This document shows positions 47,558 through 59,416 of a stretch of 64,000 bases of DNA, piece after piece. Source of the DNA: Zygnema cylindricum. Its lineage: Eukaryota > Streptophyta > Zygnematophyceae > Zygnematales > Zygnemataceae. The notes below the pieces were generated by a model, which saw nothing but the letters and a program-made list of their open reading frames with translations, made no database searches and was not told the DNA's origin. Position numbers and translations under genes: made by a program. Each line of letters opens with the position of its first letter. Within the stretch, counting starts at the first letter, position 1. The DNA lies in NCBI GenBank assembly GCA_037447655.1, contig JBBHKE010003492.1, positions 62,001 through 126,000 of the forward strand, written 5' to 3'.

Positions 47558-48088
47558 CAAATGATCGAACGGCCACAATTGCAGCTGCCACCTACAATGA
47601 ACTTTCGGCGGCCTTTGGGGATAGCGTCACGCAACGCCACGTGGCACCATACTATTGGATACCGGATAAGATGGAAGGAGGAGCCATGGCTCCCGTTTTG
47701 ACAGGCGTCACTTTCAAAGCCACGTCGTACAATGGCCGTACAATAAGTAGACCGCCTAGTGTACCTTCTTGTACTATATAGTGTTTCTATTGGACTAGGG
47801 TTTAGAAGTAGGCAGTCGTAAGTAGGCAGACAAAGACTTAGTGAAATTTAGGTACCTCTCTCTAAGAGAGTTTGTAACTATAAATGTCATCTTTGACTTG
47901 CCATAACTTACTACTCAGGGGAGCAAATTCAGTGATTTTTTTTGCGTTTGACTCAGTGGAGTCTTGTCCTCACAAGGGTGAGAGTGGTCAGAATATTTGT
48001 GTGACTGGGCGGCGCTTATTCAGCGGGAAAGTAGAAGGGGAAAATATTATCCTAGAGGCTTTACATTGGCTGCACTTTCTGTGGGTCA

Positions 48089-51000
48089 ATGGAGACCACA
48101 GAATTTCAGGTTATGGGCCCACCCTCTAGGGTGCCCATATTTGATGGATCAAACTTTTTTTATTGGGAAATGATGATGGAGGGAGAACTATTTGAGAAGC
48201 ATCTCTGGGGCATAGTGTCTGGACAAATTCCATGCCCACCTCCACCTGGGTTTGGAGTGACACGTTTTTCTGGCACCTCCGCCTCTACAGCTGGTAGAAC
48301 TGCTGCCACCATCACCGAGGATGAAGATGAGGAAGGAGAGGAGATTGTCATGGACCGAGAAGAGGGAGGAGTTGCAACTCAAGTGATACTATTGCCGAAG
48401 GCGATACCGGCAGCAGCACCACCAACAACGGCGACAAGGGTTCAGATCGAAAGATCAGAGTATGAAAAGTGGAACTACAAAGACAAGGTTGCTAAGATCT
48501 TAATTCTTAAAAGTGTAGCAAAAGGGATTGCCATTCCCCTTATGCATGTCAAATCTTCATCTGAGATTTGGATATCACTAGTTAACAAATATAAGAGTGG
48601 ATCATTGCAGCAGCAGCAGTTGGCAGAAAATAAGATTGCAGCTTATATTTATAAAGGAGGAAGCATGAATAATTATTGCAATGATTTAGGAGCATTATTT
48701 CGAGAGTTAGAGAGTGCATGTAACTCATGGTCTAAAAGACAAAGAGTGAACACATTAATAATGAATCTACCTGAAGAGTATGAGAATATCATTAACAGAT
48801 TGCACGATATAGAAGATAGCAATTGGAATTGGGATGACACAATGTGAATGATTTTAGTAAAAGAAAGCACCATAAAGCTTAGGAGAGGGAGTCGAAGTGT
48901 TCAAGCATTGTCTGCAGGAGCTGATTGGCGGAAGCGTGATGAGGAGAGAGAGAAAGATCCCTATCGAAACTTTGGAGGAAGAAGACAAGGAGGTGGCAGA
49001 TTTGATAGACAGGGGAGAGGAACTTCTTGAGGAGGATTATGTCACTTCTGCAAGAAATCGGGACACTATATGGCAGATTGTGGCAAACTTGCAGATCTTC
49101 GACTAAAAGATGGGCAAGGGACCTCAAAAATGGAGGAAAGAAAAAGGCTTTCCTAACTCAAGTTCATGATGAGCAAGAGAACAAAAAAACCGAACAGGAA
49201 GAGGAGCTTGAGGAGCTTGAGGAGCTTCTTCTTAATCCGAAAAACATTGAAAAGCATGTTGACATTCCACGGAGACAAAAGTGTGCTTTCGGAGGTAAGA
49301 GGGATCCACCTGAAGATGGGTGGATCATAGACTCAAGGGCCTCAATGCATATGTGCAAAGATAAAAGGTGGTTCACTAAACTGAGAAGATCCCAACAGTT
49401 GAGATAGAGTACGGAGATGGTAGAGTAAAAACCACAAGTCTTGTTGGAACTGTTGACTTGAATGTTCCAGTTGATGGAAAGGCCTCAATTGTAACACTCT
49501 CAGACGTTCTTTACATTCCACAGCTTAGTAAGAACTTGGTCTCAACAGCTATCCTAGATGAAAAGGAGTTTGAAACATGAACTAGGAAAGGAATCTTCAC
49601 AGCAAGCTTTGATAACGAGGTTTATTTCATAGCTGACAAGGGCAGTCACGGAATGTTATGAATTGTTCTTTGCAATGAAAAGAGTGTTCTCTACTCCTGT
49701 GGAAGTGAGATGATGCTTTGGCACAAAAGGTTGGGGCATGTGCATCAAGATAGATTAAAGAAAATGAAGAAAAATGGAATAGTGGAGGGTAATACTTTTG
49801 AGGATGATGAGACCTTTGATGATTGTAGTGGATGTGCCCAAGGGAAGATTCATAGACTTCTATTTCAAAAAGGCAACCACATTTAGGAGAGAGAAAGTAT
49901 TGGATCTAATTCACATTGATGTTTGGGGACTTGCTAGATATGCTTCACATGGGGGGAAGAGGTGGATGTTAACTATCACAGATGATTGGTCCAGATAAAA
50001 GAAGGTATACTTTCTCAGACATAAGTCGGAGGTATTGAGATGTTTTAAAGAGTATAAAGTATGGAGTGAAAAACTACACGAAACCTCAATAAAAGAGATA
50101 AGAAGCGATAATGGGAAAGAATACACCTCAAGGGAATTTGAAGAATATCTTAAAGAAGAAGGAATTCATCATGAGAAAACTGTTCCCTATAATCCGTAAC
50201 AAAATGGAGTAGCAGAAAGAGTGAATAGAACTTTAGGAGATATGTCCAGAAGTATGTTAATTGTTAAGAGGATAGGGTTGCAGTTTTGGACGGAGTCTAT
50301 GAACTATGCTAATTTCATCAAAAATAGAGTCCTAACTTCAGCAAATAAGGAGGAAACTCCGTATGAGAGGTGGACAGGAAGAACGCCTGATTTTTCTAGT
50401 TTGAGAGTGTTCGGAAGTCAAATCTACAGTTTGGATTCTGATAAGACTAAATGGAAGTTAGAGGGGAGAGGGAAGCCAGGATATCTTATAGGATATGATG
50501 AGAGCACAAAAGGATACTGAGTGTATGACGTGAAAAAGAGAGATAAAATTTTGGTAAAACACATAGTGGTGATGAATGAAGAGAAGTCCATTGATCCATT
50601 CAAATATAATAAGGAAGTCAAAATCAGATTTGAAACGGATCAACTTTCTGACTTTGACTTTTAAAATGAAGAGAAGGAAGAGGGAGAAAAAGAAAAATCT
50701 GCAGATCTACCAAAGGAGAAGGAGAAAAGGACAATATCTGAGGCATCGCCACAATATGAAGCGGAAACCGATGAGGAACTAGATGAGACACTGAAATTGG
50801 AAGATAGGGGAGCTGAAAATCTCCCTAAACGAAACCGAAGGATGCCTTCAGTAGCGCCGTCCGATTTTGAAGGGGGAAGAAGAAGTAGTAAAAGACTTCA
50901 AGAAAGACAAGTAAATAACCAACTCACAAAGATGTCTCACCCAGATGAACCTAAGACATACTTAGAGGCCATAAATACTTCTGAAAGTAGCCGGTGGATC

Positions 51001-52532
51001 ACAGCTATAAATGAAAAAATGGCCTCTATCATCAAAGCCAATACATGGGAGTTGGTAGATTGTCCACCGGACCGAAAACCGATCGGATGTAAGTGGGTTT
51101 TTAACCTTAAATTAAACCCGGATAATACCATTGAGAGGTACAAAGCTAGGTTAGTTGCAAAAGAATATACTCAAAAAGAAGGGATGGACTACGAAGAAAC
51201 CTTTGCACCTGTAGTCAGATTTCCTTCTGTTAGAATTCTTTTAAGTATAGCCGCAGCGGAGGATATGGAAATACACTAGATGGATATTAAAACAACCTTT
51301 TTGCACGGAGAGTTGAAAGAAGAAATTTACATGAGGCAACCAGAAGGATTCGTGGAAAGTGGGGAAGAAAACAAAGTTTGCAAACTCATAAAATCACTCT
51401 ATGGGCTTAAGCAACCTCGGCGACAGTGGAATATAAAGCTCGACGAATTTCTGACTTGTTTGGGGTATATCAGAATTAGTTCAGATCACTCTATATATTT
51501 ATTTGAGGATGAGGATGGAGTGATATTAATTGCTATGTATGTGGATGATTTGTTGGTCTATGCAAGTCCTTAGATAAAATTAACAAACTAAAACGGGATC
51601 TTAGAAGCCGCTTTGCCATGAAAGATCTCGGCAAAGCAAAGTACATTTTGGGAATTCAAATGGAGAGAGATAGAGGGAATAGGATTATAAGACTCACTCA
51701 GAAAGAAGCAATTAGTAATATGCTAGAAAAATTTCAAATGGAGAATGCAAACGGATGTATTACTCATATGGATTTAAAGAAAGTGTGTGAGGGGAGTGAA
51801 GAGGGAGGAATATTGATCATTAATGATGAGATATATGAGATAGAAAGAAGCTTTATGGAAAATATCCCTTATCGGTAGATTGTAGGCAGTTTAATATATT
51901 TTATGAATTGTACCCGGCCGGATATAGCTGCAGCCGTAAGAGTCCTCAACAAGAGTCTAAATGAACCAAGAAAGAGAGACTGGGAGGCTGCCGAAAGGGT
52001 GATGAGGTATCTGGTGGGGACAAGGAAATTGTGGTTGCATTTGGGAGGGGAGCACACTAACATCACAACCTGGAGTGATGCGAGTTATACAGATGTGCCT
52101 TTAAGGTGGTGTACGACTGGATATGTGTTGCAAATTGGATCTGGTGCATGCTGTTGGAGTAGCAAACAATAGAAAGTAGTTGCTTAGTCCACTATGGAGG
52201 TTGAATACATGGCTTCCTATGCTGCCACCTAAGAATTAATGTGGGTGAAATCTCTTCTTGAAGAACTTGGGTTCATGAAGACAGGAACTCATAATGTGTT
52301 TTGTGATAATCAAACTGCTATCTCTATTGCAGATAATCCGAAACATCACTTCAAAGCTGAGCATATGGATATTAGACTAAGCTTTGTCAGAGAGAAGGTT
52401 GAAAATAAAATCATTAAACTGGTTTATAAAACTGATAAAGAAATGATTGCAGACATGATGACAAAACCGATACCTTCGCCTAAGTTGATTTATTGCAGAG
52501 AAAACTGTGGATTAAAATTGAAAAGTGACTAA
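48089..52532 (+). pseudogene. Copia gag-pol remnant (+ strand)
   Basis: Gag opens with VMGPPSRVPIFDGSNF. A CCHC knuckle (C-HF-C..GHYMADC) is at about 49,041. The protease motif reads WIIDSRAS, with Arg in place of the conserved Gly. Further landmarks are the integrase lead-in LWHKRLGH (near 49,720), integrase core (D..KRWMLTITDDW, RSDNGKEY, QNGVAERVNRTL), reverse transcriptase (NTIERYKARLVAKEY, AMYVDDLLVYA near 51,540) and RNase H (VFCDNQTAISIA near 52,300). Stops occur at about 49,578, 49,659, 49,996, 50,197, 50,518, 50,662, 51,277, 51,876, 52,170, 52,185 and 52,230, with frameshifts after gag and near 51,570. It cannot produce active protein. Confidence 0.95.
48109..48123 (+). promoter_or_regulatory. 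Half-tRNA-type primer-binding site
   Basis: GGTTATGGGCCCACC directly follows the 5' LTR. It is complementary to the anticodon-stem/loop region (GGTGGGCCCATAACC) of plant-type initiator tRNA-Met, not to its 3' end. This is the arrangement known from Drosophila copia, which is primed by a cleaved 5' half of this tRNA. Confidence 0.85.
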
Positions 52533-52545
52533 GAATTAAGGGGAG

Positions 52546-53448
52546 TGTTGAAAAGAGGTTATTAATAGTTCACTTCTATATTTTAGTTAGAATGTAAAGA
52601 GAGAGAAAGAGAGAACCAAAGGCACGCCATGGCTGCCGCGTCATTTAGAAGGAGGCAGAATGAAATAGAAAGTATTTTACTATTTGTAGCAAAATACAGC
52701 CTATAGCCGGATTTGAAACGGGGTCTACTGACTACTATCTAGACCTAAGCTTTATCCATTAAGGCACTAGCGAAACGATATACGTATTACGTTTCAAGCA
52801 TATTCATCTATTCATTAAACAGACCAATTTGTAGCTGACTAACGAAAACACGCATTAATCAATTCATGCATGGAAGCGAATCGAAGCCGTATAAATACAA
52901 ATGATCGGACGGCCACAATTGCAGCTGCCACCTGCAATAAACTTTCGGCAGCCTTTGGGGATAGCGCCACGCGACGCCATGTGGCACCATATTATTCGAT
53001 ACCGGAGAAGATGGAAGGAGGAACCATGGCTCCCGTTTTGACAGGCGTCACTTTCAAAGCAATGTCGTACAATGGCCGTACAATAAGTAGACCGCCTAGT
53101 GTACCTTCTTGTAGTATATAGTGTTTCTATTGGACTAGGGTTTAGAAGTAGGCAGTCGTAAGTAAGCAGACAAAGACTTAGTGAAATTTAGGTACCTCTC
53201 TCTAAGAGAGTTTGTAACTATAAAGGTCATCTTTGACCAGCCATAACTTACTTCTCAGGGGAGCAAATTCAGTGATTCTTTTTGCGTTTGACTTAGGGGA
53301 GTCTTGTCCTCACATGGGTGAGAGTGGTCCAAATATTTGTGTGCCTGGGCGGCGCTTATTCAGCGGGAAAGTAGAAGGGGCAAATATTATCCTAGAGGCT
53401 TTACATAGGCTGCACTTTCTGTGGGTCAATGGAGACCACAAAATTTCA
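52546..53448 (+). repeat. Copia 3' LTR (+ element)
   Basis: 903-bp counterpart of the 5' LTR, TATAAATA at 52890-52897, antisense tRNA-like module at about 52,700-52,770. Confidence 0.94.
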
Positions 53449-53453
53449 TATGG

Positions 53454-53933
53454 TATGTCAATGTATGAAACAATACGGCCGTTAGTAGCCAACCTATTTT
53501 TTCCCTATTGTAACTTCACCCTAACCCGTCAGAATTTTTGGGTCCATAGTGACGGCCGCTAACAATCCCCTCTCAGTACACGCGAGGGGGAAGCCGCTAA
53601 CATATTGAATGTTAACATTTTTTGGTAGGTTGCTTGACATGTAATCGCTCTCAATTTCCGAATTTGTACGTTGCATAAAATTGTGTATTTAACTATTTTG
53701 GAATGTTTCTTTATGATGCTTATCGGCACACATCCGAAAGAAATATTATCGGCACTCAATGTGACGCATGAATCTGCAACCCGAAACACGTGACGGCAAA
53801 TAAAATGGCCGACAAGTGCCGAGAATTTAGTACGGCTAATTTGACGATATCGTATGTATTGCAGGTAAAATCGGCTGGACTTTAAATTGGGTTTGATTCC
53901 GAATTGGCATGTACTTTTCAGTTTGTGTCAGAC
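53454..53933. other. Intergenic DNA beyond the copia element
   Basis: No gene or repeat recognised between the copia target duplication and the hAT-type element. Confidence 0.45.
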
Positions 53934-53941
53934 ACTTCGGG

Positions 53942-54400
53942 TCGAGGTCGCAAACGGTCAACCAAAACCGTAACCGAGCGTTAACCGACCGCCCGCCTCG
54001 GATCCGGAACGGATTCGGTTGCCAAATTTGGGAGGTCGGGCGAATTTGGGCGGGTAATTCACCAAAAAAAAAAAATCGGTTACGATCAAATAAGCAAAAA
54101 ACGAAACAAATTAAAGGTTTTGTACCGTCAATACTAACCAACATTATTGTACTTTGTAATCTTGGTATTTTAGAAGGTATAAGGGATATAAACCAATAAT
54201 TTTTTACTTATTCGGGAATGGGTGGGTACGGGTAGTCGCGAGAAATCAAGTTCGGTTATTTTTTTTTCTGTAAACGCGTTTCGGGTAACGGTTAACAATT
54301 AAGGAGCAAGACATAACGCGGTCAGGCGTCGGGTACTTAGACTTTGAAAAAAAAAACGGTCAGTTTCGGTTATCTAAAATTTTGACTTTTGCGACCTCTG
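53942..54400. mobile_element. hAT-type MITE (459 bp)
   Basis: Ends TCGAGGTCGCAAAC and TTTTGCGACCTCTG match 42,587-43,544. Flanks ACTTCGGG (53934-53941) and ACTTTGGG (54401-54408) form an 8-bp duplication with one change. Lacks the tandem repeat found in the larger relative. Confidence 0.8.
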
Positions 54401-54408
54401 ACTTTGGG

Positions 54409-54592
54409 TCAAAAGTTGTTGTTGTAGACGTTGACGAACGTCACAAGCATTGTCGGCGTATACGATTTTCATAGACTGAAGTAACAATTTCGATTTTACA
54501 CCTTGGGACACTTTGAAAACTGTGTTCGGAGAATCTCCGCTATAATACAAAGTAAGTTCGCTTAGTTACGGTTATATGAGAACATGCCCTAA
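54409..54592 (+). mobile_element. Right-end relic of a 'GGGTGTGTCCCC' TTA-type MITE
   Basis: Matches 8,172-8,229 joined to 9,184-9,293 (GTAGACGTTGACGAACGTCAC.. to ..TACAAAGTAAGTTCGC), ending ACATGCCC-TAA. The left part is missing. Confidence 0.65.
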
Positions 54593-55529
54593 ATTTGTGG
54601 CCATTAATACTGTAGTCTTCTAATTTTGTGGGACATTCTAGTTTTTTAGGTTTTTGGACGTCATAGTTATTTGTAACACCATCGACGCCACTAATAATGG
54701 AAATTTCTATAATTGTTCCTTTTCCATTTTTTATCCCATTTGTTAATAAATCACGAAAAAAATATCAAAAACATATTCTTATATAGAGCTCTTTCATTTT
54801 ACACCAATATTGTCGCATTTTATTATGAGAAGAGGAAGAGGAGGTGACACAGGGTGACAAGGGAGGGGAGAGGCAAATACAACATAGGCCTTTACAATGG
54901 ACCCATGGGTGAAAGTGGAGGTCCAAAATGTTGAGACTCGCGGGTCAAATTTTAATTAGGTTTTAATGTGGATTTACCACAAATGCATGCATCGATCGGC
55001 AGGTTTCACGCACGTCATGCGACATGTTCCGGTTAACCCTTTACTAAAGACAATGGTCTCTTACTCCCTATGTGTACTTAAATCCTCCCAAACGTGCTTA
55101 TGATCAAATTTAACGCTAAGCTATTTTTTTTGAAAACTTAGTTTCGTATACACAAATTCTAGGTAATTAAATTGGGAGAGACAACATCAACGACGTAGAT
55201 GTTTGGAATAGATTTTCCATTGTTTAGGTGACTTAATCGGGATTAAGTCGAAGGATACAGTGTTAATCGCTCTTAGTGTTAAAAAGTAAAAGGTGTAATA
55301 GAACAAAGAGTGTTATTAACTCTGTTTTGGGTTGAAGGGTCCAACGCCAACATAAATTAACGTTAATTTATACACATAACATGAATTTGGATACACTTTC
55401 CCGTATTTTCGCCGCTATAGCTTGTGTTCACATAGTCAACGTTTAAACACGTGAGAACAGGTTCACGCTACTTTCCCTCGTATTTATGACGATAACTCAA
55501 ATTTGAGTGCGTTTTTTCGTGTCAACGCA
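54593..55529. other. Repeat-derived DNA, no gene recognised
   Basis: 54,720-54,930 resembles 8,580-8,760 (GGGGAGAGGC, GGACCCATG, GGAGGTCC in the same order) and is probably an old relative of the innermost nested element. The remainder shows nothing I can name. Confidence 0.4.
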
Positions 55530-55640
55530 CTCATGATTGCTCATAGCCGTTTTTCAAACAATGCACCCCTCATCATGGTTTCCGAATAAATGAACCCTGT
55601 TCCATTGAAAATGGGCACCCTAGAGGGTGGGCCTATAACG
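55530..55640 (-). pseudogene. Truncated copia primer site and gag start
   Basis: Read on the minus strand, it runs straight on from the LTR at 55,641: CGTTATAGGCCCACC (a decayed primer site), then gag-like VPIFNGTGFIYSETMM..GALFEKRL with a stop where the relative has Trp. Similarity ends near 55,540. Confidence 0.75.
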
Positions 55641-56863
55641 TGTAATTTTGTGACCTCCATTGGTACACAGAATGTCCTACTTATATGAACCCTCTAGGAT
55701 AATATTTGCACTTTTGAATTTGGCAATAAATAAGTGCCACCCTGGCACGCAAAAATCCTGACTGACATCACCCCTGTGTAGCTTAGACTCCATTGAGTCC
55801 GCAGCAAAAAAATCACTAAATTTGCTCACCTAAGCATTATTTATAAATTTAACAAATTTGACGTGAACATCATTTCATCAAGATCTACCGGCTTAGGCTG
55901 AGTGCTACTCGGTACGGTTGTCTTCCGAAAGTAACAATATCAAATCATATCCTTGGCAACCTATCTTTTGTATGAACTTTGTCTTCTGCCTATCTTCTCA
56001 TCTGTTTTTGCCAGCCAAGGGTGCTTGTCAGTTCTCAATCACTACAACAAGTATGAGAATTGTAGGATGCTCATAGGCTGACTAAAAAGATAGAATATAA
56101 AATACCATTTTTCAACACTAGAGTACAACACGAATCACTAGACTGTGTCATACAAAAAGGTACAGTTGCCGAAGTACTTTCTGTACACCCATCGCACGAC
56201 ATGGCTGAAATGTTGACCCTTGCCATATCTGGATTAGTTCTCATATTCACCGGAGATGCCACAAGCCAATCATGTCGTGCCACGTGGTGCTTGACGCGGC
56301 GTTGACCAAAAAACGCCAAAACGCCTATTTCGCAATCTCGACACCTATTGTGGCTGTTTGATCTAAACCGGCTTTTGATTATACCTCTCGAAAATCAATG
56401 CGCGCTATTTGTTTCGCCGTCAAAACAAACTCGCGATATTCATTTCGCGAAGTATCGTACGTCGTACGTATTTTTAACTGTGTCTATGTTACATGTCTGT
56501 TCACGACGTTAAATGAATTTATGTAATCGCACATCTTTAAATACCTATCAAACCCTATATATCTCAGCACTAATCCTAGACTGTAGGATAAACCTATCGG
56601 CTATTGCAGACTTGATGAACGACACGTACCAGGATCGAATCCTGGAGTAGTCAAGTATATTTTGGTAAACCTACCAAAATCTAGCGCATGTCTCTCTATC
56701 TCTAGACAGCATAGGCAACCATGGCTCCAGCTCCCTCTCAAACATTTAGTGAATGCGACAAGTGTATGAGGTGAAGAGAGGAGTTTGAGTCAGACTACCT
56801 CGACTTCTTTTTTGCATTTCATTTTAGACCTAGAAAATACTAAAAGAACCATTAATTTCTACA
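55641..56863 (-). repeat. Copia LTR, minus-strand element (downstream LTR)
   Basis: TGTAGAAATT...AATTACA on the minus strand, 1,223 bp, preceded by a purine tract (AAAATAAGAGGAG). Clearly related to 63,325-64,000 and more distantly to the LTRs of the + strand element. Contains the tRNA-like module at 56,579. Confidence 0.85.
56579..56652 (+). other. tRNA-like module, antisense to its LTR
   Basis: 74 nt of tRNA size. The T-arm is perfect (CCAGG-ATCGAAT-CCTGG, 56629-56645). The ends GACTGTA and AGTAGTC pair in six of seven positions, counting two G-T pairs. A CTTGATG stretch could be an anticodon loop, but the D- and anticodon stems do not pair convincingly. It lies 210-290 bp from the LTR start in antisense, roughly the location of the module in the + strand copia LTRs. 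Confidence 0.55.
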
Positions 56864-57189
56864 CTCCTCTTATTTTCTAGTCAATTTTTAATTTAAGACC
56901 ACACTTCTCCTTACAAAAAATTAGCTTAGGGAAAGGTACAAGTTTTGTCATCATATCTGCTAACATTTCACTCTCTAGTCTATATTATAGGCTGATTATC
57001 TTGTCTTCTACCTTCTCCCTAACAAAGCTAAGTCTAATGTCGATATGTTTGGCTTTAAAGTGGTGTTTAGGACTGGCAGAAATGGCAATGGCTGCCTGAT
57101 TATCACAAAACATTTTCTGGACAGTACCCTTAAGATGACTAAGGTCACCAAGCAAAGACTTAACCCACATTAATTCTTTTACAGCGGAG

Positions 57190-57490
57190 CAAGAGGCCAT
57201 GTACTAAGCCTCCATTGTGGACTGAGCAATAACCTTTTGCTGCTTGGTGCTATAACATCATGCCCCATCACCCACAAACAATACATACCCACACATGCAT
57301 CTCCTCATATGAGCATCCCCATAGCTGGTTCTTTTAAAGCATAGCAAGAGGCCATGTACTCAGCCTCCATTGTGGATTGAGCAAAGACCTTTTGCTGCTT
57401 GGTGCTCTAGCAACAAGCCCCATCACCCACATAGAATACATACCTAGACGTGCATCTCCTCATAGGAGCATCCCCATAGCTGGCATCACT
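57190..57490 (-). repeat. 157-bp tandem duplication within copia RNase H
   Basis: AAGAGGCCATGTACT..GAGCATCCCCATAGCTGG occurs twice (from about 57,190 and 57,347) with a few differences. Confidence 0.85.
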
Positions 57491-58469
57491 CCAAGTGGTG
57501 ATGTCAATATTGTTCCCACCCAAATACAACCACAGATCTCTAGTCCCTATGAGATATCTAAGGACTCTCTTACCTGCCTCCCTATCTTTCTTAGTGGGAT
57601 CATTCAGACTCCTATTAGTACTCTTACAGCTGCAGCTATGTCCAGTCGGGTATAATTCATTAAATATATTAAGGTGCTCACTACTATCTATAAGGAAATT
57701 TCTGCATAAATCTTTTCTCTTTAGGGCCAAACTCGTCATCTAAGATTATAACTCCGTCTTCCACACTCCTCTCACTTCCCTTCTTTAGTTCTATTGGAGT
57801 GGTACAACTATTAGCGTTGTCCATTTGGAATCTTTTTAACATGTTTCGAATGGCCTCTTTTTGAGTTAATCTGATTATTTTCTTATTGTTGTCTCTCTCT
57901 CCCTGAATTCCTAAAATATACCTTGCTTCACCCATATCCTTCATCTCAAATTTACCTTTTAGATCCGTTTTCAACTTATTTATTTTATCCATAGATTTAC
58001 TTAAGATAAAGATATCATCAACATAAATTGCAATAAATATAATTCCTTCCTCATCTTCAAACAAATAATTGAGTGATCTAAGCTGATCCGAATGTATCCC
58101 AAACTTGTAAAAAACTCATCGAGCTTCTTATTCCATTGACGAGGCGCCTGTTTCAGCCCATACAAAGATTTAATCAATCGGCAATTCTTGCTTTCCTCCC
58201 CTTGCTCCACAAATCATTTGGGCTGTCGCATAAAGATCTCCTCTTCCAACTCTCCATGTAAGAAGGCTGTCTTGATGTCCATTTGATGTAATTCCATGTC
58301 TTTTGGTGCTGCCAAATTGAGAAGTATTCGGACGGAGGGGAACGTGATGACTCGGGCAAATGTCTACTTGTAGTCAATTCCCTCTTTATGGGTAAATCAT
58401 TTTGCCACTAACCGAGCCTCGTAGCGCTCAATGGTGTTATACGGATTGAGTTTCAATTTAAATACCCAC

Positions 58470-59416
58470 TGTTTGACAGAACTTTGATAAAACAGACTAA
58501 CTTCACAATGAATTAAAACACAGACCAAAAACACAATAGGCCTGAAAATCTGTGACAATATTAAAAATATGAAGAGGAACACACATGCATAATTTAAGAT
58601 AATTCTGCCATCAAATCTGAGAGTAATTCTCAGATAAAATTACCAAAAACACCATAAACAGTTTTTGGTCCAAAAGTTCCCTAAGTCCTAAAATGACTAA
58701 GTCCTATATATATATACAAGAGCTTACTGCTGATTGTACGGAGGCATACCAGCCGTACGCTATCAACGAGATACCTCTTTTAATGTGGGTATACCCGAAT
58801 ACTTCAAGGTATGTCAAGGTGCGTAAATCTACACTAATAATTAATTCACAAAAAGATAACAACGTTCAACCAAATATTTACATCGACGCTTCCGTAAAAT
58901 CCGCGTACTGAGTATCAACTTGATTTGTCACTTGTGAACGAAACCACGCAGTGAACCAATTTCACATACGTACGGTTCACTTGATACCACGTCATCAAAA
59001 TTGTGATTCCTTGAAAAATATCGGCGGACGCCGTCCGCCCTCCACGAGTACCACGACCAACTTGCCGAAATCAAACCGTACGATCCAAATCGTGTCCGTA
59101 CCTAAAGTGCGTACCTCTCCATAAATTCTGCATGTCGCATTATGCTTTGTACGTGTGACGTACCATTTTAACTTCATCGATTATCTGAGGTCGGATCACT
59201 TCGCGACCCGTCATCCATTTCTCTTACGCATTTCGTGTTTTCCGCGCCACTCAATTTCTATTTATTTCGTCCCAAAACAATATATCTGTATGTTCACTCC
59301 CCCAAACCGTGAATCCATTCAAACCTCCACAGTAAATTCATTTAACAACTTACGCACGAAACGTCGCGTGCGCACAAAGTGTGTAGTACGCACGAAACTA
59401 AGTTTTCAAAACAACA
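58470..59416 (+). mobile_element. Solo LTR (second family), first insertion
   Basis: TGTTTGACAG...TTTTCAAAACAACA, 947 bp, inside the reverse-transcriptase region of the minus-strand copia element. It is homologous, in opposite orientation, to 60,064-61,084: the shared stretch GTACGGAGGC.TACCAGCCGTAC and the end TTTTCAAAA.ACAACA. No 5-bp duplication is visible, and about 30 bp of copia coding sequence is missing at the left junction, so the left edge is probably deleted. Confidence 0.8.

Larger units (their letters stand above)
47222..48108 (+). repeat. Copia 5' LTR (+ element)
   Basis: TGTTGAAAAG...AATTTCA, 887 bp. It contains a TATAAATA box (47550-47557) and an antisense tRNA-like module (about 47,380-47,450). 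Confidence 0.94.
47222..53448 (+). mobile_element. Ty1/copia LTR retrotransposon, complete but coding-dead
   Basis: Flanked by the 5-bp duplication TATGG (47217-47221 and 53449-53453). 5' LTR 47222-48108, primer site 48109-48123, gag-pol remnants 48,124-52,532, polypurine tract GGGGAG before the 3' LTR at 52546-53448. The domain order protease, integrase, reverse transcriptase, RNase H is that of Ty1/copia. The LTRs differ at scattered sites, consistent with an old insertion. It lies in a gene-free zone. Confidence 0.96.

Noticed and set aside
49996-52232. In-frame TAG/TAA at Gln positions could mean a reassigned genetic code (UAA/UAG = Gln, as in some ulvophyte algae).
   Set aside because: The helicase and G8 exons use CAA/CAG for Gln and contain no internal TAA/TAG over about 2,700 codons. 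The copia element also has TGA stops and frameshifts, so it is simply decayed.
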